From: an uncultured Sulfitobacter sp.
GTDB lineage: Bacteria; Pseudomonadota; Alphaproteobacteria; Rhodobacterales; Rhodobacteraceae
Assembly (NCBI GenBank): GCA_947501805.1
Contig: CANMXJ010000015.1
Span: 1-64,000, forward strand
Direction: 5' to 3'
Length of the DNA: 64,000 nucleotides
Shown: in pieces, positions 8,006-16,778 of the stretch
Position numbering within the stretch: position 1 is the stretch's first letter
Layout: the number at the start of each line of letters is the position of its first letter
The notes under the pieces: model-generated
What the model saw: only the letters and a program-made list of their open reading frames with translations
Told to the model about the DNA's origin: nothing
Databases searched by the model: none
Program-made: the position numbers and the translations under genes

Positions 8006-9523
8006 TCACCGCATTTGTGTATCGTGAAGGTCGTGATCGTCATCAATCTGATGTGCCTTTATTTCGCGGATCAGCGTGCGCAGGTGCAATCCGATCACCA
8101 GCAGGATCATCACAAAAATGATAAAGGAAATCGGTCGATCAATCATATCCATTGGCGTCTTCAGGCGTGGCAGGGCAGAGCGCAGTTTCACCTCCAAAAT
8201 GCCCCCCAACACCATGCCAAGTATGATCGGTACCACAGGCAGGTTCAGACGTTTCAGGATCAGGCCCAATACCCCGAAACCTGCCGCCAACATACAATCG
8301 GTCAGCGAGTTGCGCAGGGAATAGACACCAACAAAAGACAGGATCAGGATCAACACACCAAGGAAGCGGGTCGGCACGCGAATGATCTTGGTCAGCAGAT
8401 TGGTGGAGACAAGCAAGAACAGGATCACAATCACGTTCAACAACAACAGCGCGAGATAAAGGCCGTAGACCAGATCAATGTTGTTCTGGAACAGCTGCGG
8501 TCCGGGGATCACGTTATGCACGTAAAATACCGACAGCATCATCGCGGTCAGCGCCTCACCCGGAATACCCAGTGCCAACAGCGGGATCATCGCGGCGGCA
8601 GGCACGGCGTTATTGGCGGCCTCGGATGCAATCAATCCTTCGGGCGCGCCTTTACCAAAGTCATCGGGCGTATCGGATGATTTCTGAGCGTAAGTGTAGC
8701 TCATGAACTGCGCTGTGAATTCGCCTACGCCGGGGATCATGCCCATCATCACACCCAAACTTGCGGAGACGGATGCCACACGTTTGTGCCCCATCAGTTC
8801 GCGAAATCCAGAGGTGAGCTTGCCCGAAACCGGCTGCGCCTCGGGCGAACTGTCTGGCGCGGTGAGCAGAAAGAACGCTTGGCTGAGCGCAAAGAGGCCC
8901 AACACCACCACAATCAGATTGATGCCCGAGGACAGAAAGGAATAACCGAAGGTGTACCGCTGTGTATACGTGAATGCGTCCAGCCCAATGGTGTTCAAGA
9001 AGATGCCAAACATTGCGAGCATACCTGCCGCAAAAATCTGCCCACGATGCGCAAGAACAACCAAGATAATACCGAGTAAAGCGGCGAGGAAAATCTCACG
9101 ACTGCCGAACATCGGGGCGATCAAAGCGAGGACCGGAGACAGGAGGATCAGGCACAAGATGCCAAAAATCCCGCCGAAAAACGAGGCGCTATAGGCAAGT
9201 GACAGCGCGCGATGCCCCTCACCCCTCTTTGTCATCGGGTAGCCGTCATAAGACGTCAGCGCGTTCACTGCCGTACCCGGCGTGTTGATCAGGATCGCCG
9301 GGATCGCGCCACCGTACATCGAGGATCCATAGATGCCGAGCAGCATGGTCAGGCCGACAATCGGGTCCAATGAAAACGTCGCGGGCAACAGGATCGCAAT
9401 CGCCACCGCGGGACCAACACCGGGGATCGCACCGATGATCACACCGCCAATGGAGCCAACCAGAAGGGCAACCATCACATCCCAGCGGGCCAGCATTTCG
9501 GCACCTGCAAGTAGATTTTCCAT
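8006..9523 (-). CDS. tctA: Tripartite tricarboxylate transporter, large permease TctA
   Basis: This is a 505-residue polytopic inner-membrane protein, the main translocation subunit of a TTT importer. The family hallmarks are GAIPGVGPAVAIAILLPATF near the N terminus, YGSSMYGGAIPAILINTPGT, and the second-half repeat MMGMIPGVGEFTAQFMSYTY. The start has AGGGGCCGGGC in front and lies 9 bp after the end of tctB. With TctB and the periplasmic receptor TctC it imports a carboxylate; the substrate is not readable. Confidence 0.93.
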   Translation of the reverse strand: MENLLAGAEMLARWDVMVALLVGSIGGVIIGAIPGVGPAVAIAILLPATFSLDPIVGLTMLLGIYGSSMYGGAIPAILINTPGTAVNALTSYDGYPMTKRGEGHRALSLAYSASFFGGIFGILCLILLSPVLALIAPMFGSREIFLAALLGIILVVLAHRGQIFAAGMLAMFGIFLNTIGLDAFTYTQRYTFGYSFLSSGINLIVVVLGLFALSQAFFLLTAPDSSPEAQPVSGKLTSGFRELMGHKRVASVSASLGVMMGMIPGVGEFTAQFMSYTYAQKSSDTPDDFGKGAPEGLIASEAANNAVPAAAMIPLLALGIPGEALTAMMLSVFYVHNVIPGPQLFQNNIDLVYGLYLALLLLNVIVILFLLVSTNLLTKIIRVPTRFLGVLILILSFVGVYSLRNSLTDCMLAAGFGVLGLILKRLNLPVVPIILGMVLGGILEVKLRSALPRLKTPMDMIDRPISFIIFVMILLVIGLHLRTLIREIKAHQIDDDHDLHDTQMR

Positions 9524-9532
9524 GCCCGGCCC

Positions 9533-10072
9533 CTAGAAGTAATTCAGCATGAGTTGGCGCAACCCGTCCGGCAGCACCTCGTAGATCTGACCCGCAGGCA
9601 GTTTGACCTGTAGGAGCGTCTTGAACAGCAAGACGATGATCACAGCAGATAGCAGAGTGGACAAAAGGAGCATGCGACTGCGATAGCCCACGCGCAGCAC
9701 AAGCAGCAGCGCAAAAATGATCGTTGCAGGAAGGTAGCCAGCATAAGGCACAGCGGCAGCGTAAGCGATGAACCACGCGGCATATTCAAGCGAGGCAATC
9801 CAAAGACCAACTTCGCGCCAACGACCGTCAAGCCGTTCTGACAAGGCCGACCCCAGCAGGTGCAGCGCCGCAAAAAAGCTCATCCCCGTGAGCGAAACCG
9901 CAGGCCAGAAACGGGGCTGCGCAGGCAACTTGCCACCAGCCTTGAACGCGGTCTGCTCAAACAGCTGTGACAGCAGGAAAAGCGAAACAATCAGCGCGAA
10001 CCATGCAAAGACGATGTCACCGGGACGACGATAGCGTTTGAACAACGCTTGAAGTGTACGCACCCGCGACAT
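9533..10072 (-). CDS. tctB: Tripartite tricarboxylate transporter, small permease TctB
   Basis: This is a small inner-membrane subunit of 179 residues with four predicted membrane segments, the TctB layout. The ORF track begins at a GTG (10093), but the ATG at 10072 is preceded by GGGGAGGGG at ideal spacing, so I take that start. It lies between tctC and tctA and completes the TTT system. Confidence 0.88.
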   Translation of the reverse strand: MSRVRTLQALFKRYRRPGDIVFAWFALIVSLFLLSQLFEQTAFKAGGKLPAQPRFWPAVSLTGMSFFAALHLLGSALSERLDGRWREVGLWIASLEYAAWFIAYAAAVPYAGYLPATIIFALLLVLRVGYRSRMLLLSTLLSAVIIVLLFKTLLQVKLPAGQIYEVLPDGLRQLMLNYF

Positions 10073-10102
10073 GTCAGCCCCTCCCCAATTCACCTTCGAG
10101 AA

Positions 10103-10125
10103 CAGGCCGGGCTTCCCCCGACCTG
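10103..10125 (-). terminator. Intercistronic hairpin between tctC and tctB
   Basis: An interrupted stem (CAGG-C-CGGG against CCCG-A-CCTG) with a 5-nt loop lies 14 bp after the tctC stop and before tctB. No T-run follows. It probably stabilises or partly terminates the binding-protein message. Confidence 0.5.
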
Positions 10126-10139
10126 CTTGTCAATTCAAG

Positions 10140-11084
10140 TTACTCGGACAGCATCGTATCAATGTTGCCCAATGTCTCGATGTCTTTGGTGATCTGCGAG
10201 GCGACAGCCGCCGCATCCTGCCAATACACCAGCGCACCGGTTTCTGCGGCCAGTTTCTGCGCGCGGTCTGACATCACCGTCTTTTGCGCAACTGCAATGA
10301 TCTTGGCGCGAACATCGTCAGGGGTGTCTTTGTGCACAAAAAGACCATTCCACAGGGCGACATCCAGATCAGGTGCCAGTTCCGTTACAGTTGGCGTGTC
10401 CGGCGTGAGCGGAATCCGCTCTGACCCGATAGACGCGAGTACCTTCACCTGATCAAGGCAAGGCAGGATCAGCTGCAAGGTGGTGTTGATTACATCAACA
10501 TCACCAGAGGCCAGCGTATTGCAGTCCAGCGCGTCAAATGCAGCATCGGAAGCGTAAGCAAAGCCCATTTCCTTGGCCAAAGCAAAAGTGACCTGCGTCG
10601 GGACAAGTGGCGCACCAAAATGGCCCAACACAACTTCATTATCTTTCGCATGGGCTGCAAGACCCGTCATATCATTATATGGCGCATCGCCACTTGTCGC
10701 GATGACAAACGGATAGGTCAGAAAGTTGCCCAAAGGCTCAAACGGGTCGGGGTTTAACTCAGGAATGCCGATCTGCGGACCCACAACAGGAATGGCGATG
10801 ATGAAAGACCCGATTGTATATCCGTCAGCAGGGGCGTTCGCGACTTCAATAGCACCGGGGAATGGACCACCGCCGCCACCCGGTTTATTCACAACGGCTG
10901 CTGCAACGCCGTATTCTGCCTGAAAGTCCTCGGCAATCATTCGTGTCAAGACATCTTCAAGATCGCCCGGCGGCCACGGCACAATGAACTGTACCGGCTT
11001 TTCAGGGTATTCCGCTTGAACCGCGCCAGCGAACGATGCTGCAGCAATCGCGGTTGCCGCCAGAGTCTTCACAAAGATATTCAT
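10140..11084 (-). CDS. tctC: Tripartite tricarboxylate transporter periplasmic receptor TctC
   Basis: This is the 314-residue periplasmic binding protein of the TTT system. The ORF track starts 24 bp upstream, but the ATG at 11084 has GGGAGAAATCA before it and gives a proper signal peptide (MNIFVKTLAATAIAAASFAG, cleavage near VQA). YPEKPVQFIVPWPPGD is the TctC-family start of the mature protein, and NKPGGGGGPF follows. It is the first gene of the tctCBA-ALDH-UPF0261 operon. A 17-nt palindrome lies just upstream. Confidence 0.92.
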   Translation of the reverse strand: MNIFVKTLAATAIAAASFAGAVQAEYPEKPVQFIVPWPPGDLEDVLTRMIAEDFQAEYGVAAAVVNKPGGGGGPFPGAIEVANAPADGYTIGSFIIAIPVVGPQIGIPELNPDPFEPLGNFLTYPFVIATSGDAPYNDMTGLAAHAKDNEVVLGHFGAPLVPTQVTFALAKEMGFAYASDAAFDALDCNTLASGDVDVINTTLQLILPCLDQVKVLASIGSERIPLTPDTPTVTELAPDLDVALWNGLFVHKDTPDDVRAKIIAVAQKTVMSDRAQKLAAETGALVYWQDAAAVASQITKDIETLGNIDTMLSE

Positions 11085-11101
11085 TGATTTCTCCCTAGAT
11101 C

Positions 11102-11118
11102 GGTTCATTTATTGAACC
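11102..11118. promoter_or_regulatory. Candidate IclR operator between tctC and iclR
   Basis: GGTTCATTTATTGAACC has perfect 6-bp arms around a 5-nt AT centre. It sits 17 bp upstream of the tctC start codon, within the 114-bp divergent region shared with the IclR-family gene. Position and symmetry suit an operator for that regulator. Confidence 0.6.
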
Positions 11119-11198
11119 ATTATTGTAAAAAATAGATTGCCATCTTCGATCTAAACGGTCAAACTTTTTCTTAACGTGTGAACTGAAGTGAGAGCAGA

Positions 11199-12008
11199 AT
11201 GTCCGTTGTCGCCAAAGCAATCGAGCTTCTGGGGTACTTCTCCAAAGAGATGCCGGAGGTGGGCCTGTCCGAGCTTTGCCGCATGGCAAAGCGCGACAAA
11301 GCGACCACATACAGGCATCTGTCCGCACTTGAGGCGCTTGGGTTTATTGAACAAAACCGGATAACCAAGGCTTACCGGATTGGGCCTGCTGTTCTTCCGC
11401 TCGCCGAACTGAGGGAAACGACAGTACCCCGCCGCGAAGGTGCATTGTCCCCGCTAAAGGCGCTTGCAGATCTGACAGGTGAAACCGCACATGTCGCTGT
11501 CCTGTCAGGGCAATCCCTGCATTCGCTGGTATCGCGCGAATCGACAGCCCATAGCACGCGGGCGGTAATGGATGTGCGCCAGTTGCCGCTACATGCGACT
11601 GCTTCTGGTCTGTGCGCCTTGGCATTTGGTCCAACCGACTTGATGGACACAGCCATTGTCCATTTGCACCCCTTCACGGCGCAAACAGCGACGACACAAG
11701 ATGCCGTAGCGGCCCTGACAAAGCTGGCGCAGGAAACCGGTTTTGCCGAGAGCAAGGGCAGCTTTGAAAGTGACATTCACAGCATCGCTGTTCCCGTTTT
11801 CGACCATCAAGGCCAGTTGGCCGGCACCGTGGCTGTCGCCGGTGTGGCAAACCGGATGACGCCAGAACTTGAACAAAAGACCCGCACCGGTTTGGTGAAG
11901 GCAAGCCGGGACATCACCCGTAATTGGGGCGGTACGATCCCCTCGCACATCGACGTCCTATGGCGCAAATCGCTTGAAGCAGATCAACAGAAAGAACTGG
12001 CACCATGA
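11199..12008 (+). CDS. IclR-family transcriptional regulator
   Basis: This 269-residue regulator has an N-terminal winged helix-turn-helix (residues about 1-60, with RDKATTYRHLSALEALGFIE) and a C-terminal effector-binding domain, with VAVLSGQSLHSLVSRES and IAVPVFDHQGQLAGTVAVAG. It is divergent from tctC and overlaps the aminotransferase start by 4 bp (ATGA). It is probably the local regulator of the transporter operon and the aminotransferase, with the transported carboxylate or a product as effector. Confidence 0.9.
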   Translation: MSVVAKAIELLGYFSKEMPEVGLSELCRMAKRDKATTYRHLSALEALGFIEQNRITKAYRIGPAVLPLAELRETTVPRREGALSPLKALADLTGETAHVAVLSGQSLHSLVSRESTAHSTRAVMDVRQLPLHATASGLCALAFGPTDLMDTAIVHLHPFTAQTATTQDAVAALTKLAQETGFAESKGSFESDIHSIAVPVFDHQGQLAGTVAVAGVANRMTPELEQKTRTGLVKASRDITRNWGGTIPSHIDVLWRKSLEADQQKELAP

Positions 12009-13351
12009 AAGATTCCAATTTCCTAAAAGAAAACAACGCCCGTCACTTCTGGCACCCGATGACCTCACCAGAGGACAGTAAGCACACACCTCCCAAGATC
12101 ATTACCAGCGCGCAAGGTGTGTCGATTACCGACATCGACGGACATGAAGTGATCGACGCGGTTGGAGGTCTATGGAACGTAAACCTTGGCTATTCCTGCC
12201 AGCCGGTCAAAGACGCAATTGCCGCACAACTGGACACCCTGCCCTATTATTCAACATTTCGCGGCACCAGTAATGATGCGGCGATTGAGTTGTCTTATGA
12301 GCTGGCCGAATTTTTTAAACCGGACGGCATGCTGCGGTCGTTCTTCACCTCTGGTGGATCGGATTCGATCGAGACCGCCCTGCGCCTATCGCGCCAATAT
12401 CATAAACTGCGTGGTGAACCGGGCCGCACCAAGTTCCTGAGCCTCAAGAAGGGCTATCACGGCACACATTTTGGCTGTGCCAGCGTCAACGGCAACGCGA
12501 ATTTCCGTAACGCCTATGAACCGCTGATGCCCGGCTGTTTCCATATTCCTGCGCCGTATACGTACCGCAATCCCTTCAACGAGACCGATCCAGAAAAGCT
12601 GGCCCATCTCTGTGTTGCCGCCTTGGAAGACGAAATCGCGTTCCAAGGGGCCAACACCATTGCGGCCATGATCATCGAGCCGATCTTGGGCGCTGGCGGC
12701 GTCATCCCGCCGCATCCCTCCTTCGCGCCGATGGTGCAAGATATCTGTAACCGCAATGGCATCCTTTTGATCACCGACGAGGTCATCACCGCCTACGGGC
12801 GCACAGGTGCATGGTCCGGCGCGCGGCTTTGGGGCATCAAACCCGACATGATGTGTACCGCCAAGGCCATTACCAACGGTTTCTTCCCTTTTGGTGCCTT
12901 GATGCTGGGCGAGCGGATGGTGGAAGCCTTTGAAGACAATCCAGCGGCCAAGATCGCGCATGGTTATACATATTCCGGTCATCCGGTTGGTGCGGCGGCA
13001 GCACTGGCCTGTCTTGCGGAAACGAAACGCCTGAACGTGGTTGAAAACGCAGCAGAACGCGGCACCCAAATGTTCAATGGCTGTCAGGCGTTGATGGAAA
13101 AGCATGATATCATCGGCGATGTCCGTGGTGGCTATGGCCTGATGACCGCAATTGAAATGGTCAGTGACCGCACCACCAAATCCCCCATCAACGCCAAATC
13201 TGCGCAGGTTGTGCAGGATGTGGCTTACGAGAACGGCGCGATGGTGCGCATTTCAGGTCCGAACCTTATCCTGTCACCGTCTTTGGTGTTGAGTGCGGAA
13301 GATGTTGATACGATCCTTTCCGCGCTTGACGCAGGCCTATCAGCCGCTTGA
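12005..13351 (+). CDS. Class III pyridoxal-phosphate aminotransferase (omega-amino acid:pyruvate type)
   Basis: This 448-residue fold-type I aminotransferase moves an amino group from an amine or omega-amino acid to a keto acid. Visible motifs are FFTSGGSDSIETALRLSRQY for cofactor phosphate binding, the Asp motif LLITDEVITAYGRTG, the PLP lysine in CTAKAITNGFFPFGA, and THR-type HGYTYSGHPVG. N-terminal HFWHPMT is typical of the beta-alanine/taurine-pyruvate subgroup. It is coupled to iclR. With the divergent ALDH it could form an amine-to-carboxylate pathway. The donor is not known. Confidence 0.9.
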   Translation: MKDSNFLKENNARHFWHPMTSPEDSKHTPPKIITSAQGVSITDIDGHEVIDAVGGLWNVNLGYSCQPVKDAIAAQLDTLPYYSTFRGTSNDAAIELSYELAEFFKPDGMLRSFFTSGGSDSIETALRLSRQYHKLRGEPGRTKFLSLKKGYHGTHFGCASVNGNANFRNAYEPLMPGCFHIPAPYTYRNPFNETDPEKLAHLCVAALEDEIAFQGANTIAAMIIEPILGAGGVIPPHPSFAPMVQDICNRNGILLITDEVITAYGRTGAWSGARLWGIKPDMMCTAKAITNGFFPFGALMLGERMVEAFEDNPAAKIAHGYTYSGHPVGAAAALACLAETKRLNVVENAAERGTQMFNGCQALMEKHDIIGDVRGGYGLMTAIEMVSDRTTKSPINAKSAQVVQDVAYENGAMVRISGPNLILSPSLVLSAEDVDTILSALDAGLSAA

Positions 13352-13361
13352 CGTAAATATG

Positions 13362-13386
13362 GGCGCAGCGGATGGAATGCTGCGCC
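13362..13386. terminator. Bidirectional hairpin between convergent genes
   Basis: GGCGCAGC and GCTGCGCC form a perfect 8-bp stem with a 9-nt loop, extendable by a G-T and a T-A pair. It starts 10 bp after the aminotransferase stop and runs into the stop codon of the convergent phosphotransferase gene. Confidence 0.65.
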
Positions 13387-14411
13387 TAATTCGCTTGCGC
13401 AAGGTGCGGTCCTGCATTGCGCCAACCCGGCAAACTTTCGTCAAGAAACGCTAAGATCTCGCGCAACCCCGCCGCCTCCAGCGCGTTCTGCATCTGCCCC
13501 AGAACACGTGGCATAAAGCGCAGATAACCCGACTTCCCATCGCGCTTGTTCAGACGCAAAAACAATCCGGCGATGCGCGTGTGACGTTGTGCGGCCAGCA
13601 GATGATAGCGCACCATAATCTGCTCGGGCGTGCCGAGTACTTCAGGTATCGCTGATAAATACCGCGCCAGCATTGCCTCTTCCAATCCATCGGTCAAATC
13701 ACGCCTCGCATCTTGCAGAAGCGACATCAAATCGTATTCAGGTGCCCCCAGAACCGCGTCCTGAAAATCCAGCAAACCACAGCGATGCACCCCTTCGCGG
13801 TCTTGCAACAATATCAGATTATCAACGTGAAAATCGCGCAGAACCAGCGTTGTTTGCTGGTCGGCCAAAGCGCCAAAAGCATCCGCCCAAAATTCGCGGA
13901 AAGTCTGATCAAACGCCGCTGCGTCACAATCTGGTTGCAGTGCGGGACCAAACCACTGCGAAAAGATCGAAATCTCATCGAGCAAGACTGCGGTGTCATA
14001 GGTCGGCACCTTGACCGCCGTCGCCGTTTTGCTGCTGTGCAAATGGATCAAAGCATCAATGGCCAGGGCATACAGTGCCTCTTCGTCATAGCCTGCGTTC
14101 AACAGCGCGCCGTAGGTGTCTTTGCCAAAATCCTCGATCAACGCGAGACCTGATGCTGGGTCTGCACCAAAAATCTTTGGGGCGCTAAGGCCCAACGCAG
14201 CCAGATGATCCGCAAGCCGGACAAAAGCGGCGAATGCCACCGGATCGTCACGGTCTTCCATGAGCAATTTACCTTGCCCCACCAGACGAAAGTACCGCCG
14301 CGCGGAGGCGTCTCCTGGCAATGCATCCAATGTGGCATCACCCATTCCCTGTCGCTCCAGAAACGCAATTGTCGAAGGGGCAAGTTTGAGGCTGGCAGCG
14401 ATTTGGTTCAT
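13386..14411 (-). CDS. Aminoglycoside phosphotransferase-like kinase (COG3178, AmgK-like)
   Basis: This 341-residue protein has the APH/choline-kinase fold. It shows LPGDASARRYFRLV at the nucleotide loop, LIEDFGKDTYGALL at the hinge, VLRDFHVDNLILL as the Brenner catalytic loop (HxDxxN), and GLLDFQDAVLGAPEYDL as the metal-binding DFQ motif. These are the features of the AmgK-type cell-wall sugar kinases, which phosphorylate MurNAc/GlcNAc at C1. It is usually found beside tsaE or a nucleotidyltransferase. Here it instead ends an operon with a GNAT and a deacetylase-like protein, so the substrate may differ. Confidence 0.82.
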   Translation of the reverse strand: MNQIAASLKLAPSTIAFLERQGMGDATLDALPGDASARRYFRLVGQGKLLMEDRDDPVAFAAFVRLADHLAALGLSAPKIFGADPASGLALIEDFGKDTYGALLNAGYDEEALYALAIDALIHLHSSKTATAVKVPTYDTAVLLDEISIFSQWFGPALQPDCDAAAFDQTFREFWADAFGALADQQTTLVLRDFHVDNLILLQDREGVHRCGLLDFQDAVLGAPEYDLMSLLQDARRDLTDGLEEAMLARYLSAIPEVLGTPEQIMVRYHLLAAQRHTRIAGLFLRLNKRDGKSGYLRFMPRVLGQMQNALEAAGLREILAFLDESLPGWRNAGPHLAQAN

Positions 14412-14453
14412 CGGATCACATGTATTTGTTTAACGGATTGGAAACGGCCGGAC

Positions 14454-15311
14454 CTAATGGATTTTAATCGGCAACAAGACGCATTCGGAATAGAGCATAT
14501 CAATTTCTGATGGTTCCAGCAGACCGGGCTGACAGTAACGCGGCGTTTCGAACTGGCGCACTTCATCACACTCAATCCCTTCGGACGCAAAGCGACGGTC
14601 CAGCGACAGGATCGCCTCACGCTCTGGCAAAACCGCGCCTGAGATTTCAGCGGCATAGCGTGCAAACAGCGGCTGATCACCGAGATACATGATTTCGTGG
14701 GTGACAAAATCATCGTTCTTTTTCTGCGGATACACCACCATCGCAACAATCCCGTCCGGTGTTTCAACCGCAAGATGACGCAAGTTCAGACCCTGATGAT
14801 CTGCAATCACTTTGCGGTCCTTGTCACTCAGCCCCCCGCTTAGGGCCAGCGGATCATTATGCACGACAAGGCCTGCAGTGGCTTCACGCGGATGCCAAAC
14901 CAATCGTTCCTTATCCAACACAGTCAGCCCTGCATTGATCAAAACACTGACCGCCGCCTTGGCGGAAGAGAAATTCGTCACGGTCACGGTTGGATCAGAG
15001 GTCGCGAGCGCAATCATCTTTTGTCCGATGCCCTGCCCGCGATATTCCTTCATGACATACCACGAGGTCATATCAGCGGTCGTTCTGCGCCCCGCTTTTG
15101 TCATCCGTTCGGCATAGACCAGCCCCAAGACGCCGATCAGTTTGCCGCTGTCGCGCACGGCAATCGCATAGCGCCCTTCCGGTCCGCACCACCGACCGGC
15201 AACCAGCTTGCGCCACCCTTCGATATCCCACTTTGCGCGCACAAAAACGCTGTCCATAAACTGCGCAATCTCTTCGCGCTCTTCAGGGCGGGCATAGGCA
15301 ATCTCAACCAT
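14454..15311 (-). CDS. GNAT-family N-acetyltransferase
   Basis: This 285-residue protein has an N-terminal GNAT domain. TSWYVMKEYRGQGIGQKMIALA carries the acetyl-CoA pyrophosphate loop (RGQGIG). The C-terminal half is a second, unassigned domain rather than a plain single GNAT. It lies between the polysaccharide deacetylase-like gene (2 bp upstream) and the kinase (42 bp downstream), which suggests acylation of a sugar or cell-surface polymer. The substrate is not known. Confidence 0.8.
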   Translation of the reverse strand: MVEIAYARPEEREEIAQFMDSVFVRAKWDIEGWRKLVAGRWCGPEGRYAIAVRDSGKLIGVLGLVYAERMTKAGRRTTADMTSWYVMKEYRGQGIGQKMIALATSDPTVTVTNFSSAKAAVSVLINAGLTVLDKERLVWHPREATAGLVVHNDPLALSGGLSDKDRKVIADHQGLNLRHLAVETPDGIVAMVVYPQKKNDDFVTHEIMYLGDQPLFARYAAEISGAVLPEREAILSLDRRFASEGIECDEVRQFETPRYCQPGLLEPSEIDMLYSECVLLPIKIH

Positions 15312-15312
15312 T

Positions 15313-16071
15313 TCAGTGTTCTTTCAGCAACGAATGAAGCGTGATCCATTCAACACGCCCCTGCAATCTGTCGGCAAAGGCATCACAAAAATCCCAGACA
15401 TCCCGGGGCGTTTGCAAGTGATGGGTGACAAGGCCTGTGGGTTCGTCCTTGTCTGCAAGGCCCGTCCGGCGTTCGCGCAGATGGCCGACGCATTGCTCCA
15501 GCGTTTTCTCTGTACCGGCAAAACGGGCATCGGGACGCCACCGCAGCGGTTCAACATGTCCGTTGAGATGCAGCAAACCACTGGGGTCGGTCCGCATAGT
15601 GCGCCGATCAAACCCGGACAAGGCGGCATAACCCCAGTGCGTCAGATGAGGCACAACCTGTGCGCCAATCCGGTTCCATGGCGGAACAAAAACAGGCGCC
15701 ATGTTCGGCAAACCCGCATCCAACATGCGCCGCCACCCTTCGCGCAGGTCTGCCTCTTGCAGGGAAAGGTCTCTGGACACACCAACTTCCGAGGCGCGCA
15801 AACCTTTGGGTTCGTGGTTCTTGTGGGCATATCCGTGCTGCAAGGACCACACATGCGGAGAGGCTGCCAGCAATCCTGCCAACGCGGGGTCAATCTGTTC
15901 AGGGATAATCGCCAAATGCAAAGGTGCCGCATATCGCCCAGACAGATCAATCAACTGGCGCAACGCATCGGTTGGGCTTTCGCAATCATCATCGCGCCAC
16001 CAGAATGTCGGGCGCTCTCCGGCATTCTGCCAAAGGTCCAATTCTGCATCAAGGTCCTGCCATGTTGCCAT
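15313..16071 (-). CDS. Polysaccharide deacetylase-like protein (NodB-homology type)
   Basis: This 252-residue cytosolic protein (no signal peptide) resembles NodB-type deacetylases. WWRDDDCE carries the metal Asp motif, HGYAHKNH the HxxxH metal motif, VFVPPWNRI the third motif and LVTHHLQ the last histidine motif. These families remove N-acetyl groups from sugars. It is the first gene of the operon with the GNAT and the AmgK-like kinase, so an intracellular sugar intermediate rather than an exported polymer may be the substrate. Confidence 0.75.
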   Translation of the reverse strand: MATWQDLDAELDLWQNAGERPTFWWRDDDCESPTDALRQLIDLSGRYAAPLHLAIIPEQIDPALAGLLAASPHVWSLQHGYAHKNHEPKGLRASEVGVSRDLSLQEADLREGWRRMLDAGLPNMAPVFVPPWNRIGAQVVPHLTHWGYAALSGFDRRTMRTDPSGLLHLNGHVEPLRWRPDARFAGTEKTLEQCVGHLRERRTGLADKDEPTGLVTHHLQTPRDVWDFCDAFADRLQGRVEWITLHSLLKEH

Positions 16072-16222
16072 CTACTGCTTGCGCTCCGTTTGGCCTGCTT
16101 TCTGAATGTTCGTTCAATCCCACGGGCCGCATGTTTTGTCGACACACAAAGAATACTGCCGCGCCCGGGTTCGTCTGCTCCAACTTATTCGGATGCTGCG
16201 CATCACGTTTACGCGCAACCCC

Positions 16223-16241
16223 TTGGATAGAATTCTACCAA
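16223..16241. promoter_or_regulatory. Imperfect palindrome upstream of the exported protein gene
   Basis: TTGGATAGAATTCTACCAA has a perfect 10-nt core TAGAATTCTA and TTGG/CCAA flanks offset by one base. It lies 46 bp before the ATG at 16288 in the divergent region shared with the deacetylase-like gene. It may be an operator or overlap a -10 element. Confidence 0.3.
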
Positions 16242-16287
16242 GCCTATGTTCTGGGCAACAGAAATCCAATCATTTCAGGAGCCCGTT

Positions 16288-16683
16288 ATGTTACGCAGAG
16301 TTCTTTTTACACTTCCCCTCATTGCTATCGCAAGTGTGGCCAGTTCCCAGAACTTCAAAGCTGCAAACCGTGTAATCGTGGAGCCCGTTGGCCCCAGCAG
16401 TTTTTCGGTCCCAACGGGTAGCAATTTTGGCGCGCGCGGCACGTGGTGTGCAGCGGCTGAGTATGCAATGCGTGTTCTCGCCCAACCCGGCACTGCCCGT
16501 ATTTATGTCCAACAGCCCAAAACCACGCCAAGCGGTCAGGTCGTGTTCGGCCTTGATCCCGCAGGAGCTTCACCCAGTGCGGTGTTCAGCACCAGCGCAG
16601 CACTGCGCGTGGCAGGGTCGAATCTGTCGATTGATCATGCCATCCAGTTTTGCGCAGATGCCTATCTGACCCGAGAAAACTGA
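16288..16683 (+). CDS. Small exported protein of unknown function
   Basis: I use the ATG at 16288 (CAGGAGCCCGTT upstream) instead of the track start at 16246, because it gives a clean signal peptide (MLRRVLFTLPLIAIASVASS). The mature part of about 110 residues has two cysteines, in GTWCAAAEYAMRV and AIQFCADAY, which could form a disulfide. Roseobacter genomes carry many such short periplasmic proteins without a known role. I cannot assign a function. A hairpin follows it, so it is probably monocistronic. Confidence 0.75.
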   Translation: MLRRVLFTLPLIAIASVASSQNFKAANRVIVEPVGPSSFSVPTGSNFGARGTWCAAAEYAMRVLAQPGTARIYVQQPKTTPSGQVVFGLDPAGASPSAVFSTSAALRVAGSNLSIDHAIQFCADAYLTREN

Positions 16684-16692
16684 ATGGAAACA

Positions 16693-16722
16693 AACACGCT
16701 GTTCTTTTGTAAATGGCGTGTT
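16693..16722 (+). terminator. Hairpin after the exported protein gene
   Basis: AACACGC and GCGTGTT form a perfect 7-bp stem with a 16-nt loop starting 10 bp after the stop codon, followed by CCTTTG. It is a moderate terminator candidate. Confidence 0.45.
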
Positions 16723-16778
16723 CCTTTGTAAGAATACTGCTAGTCTTCTCCTTGGGCAGACAGGGACATGCAGGACAA

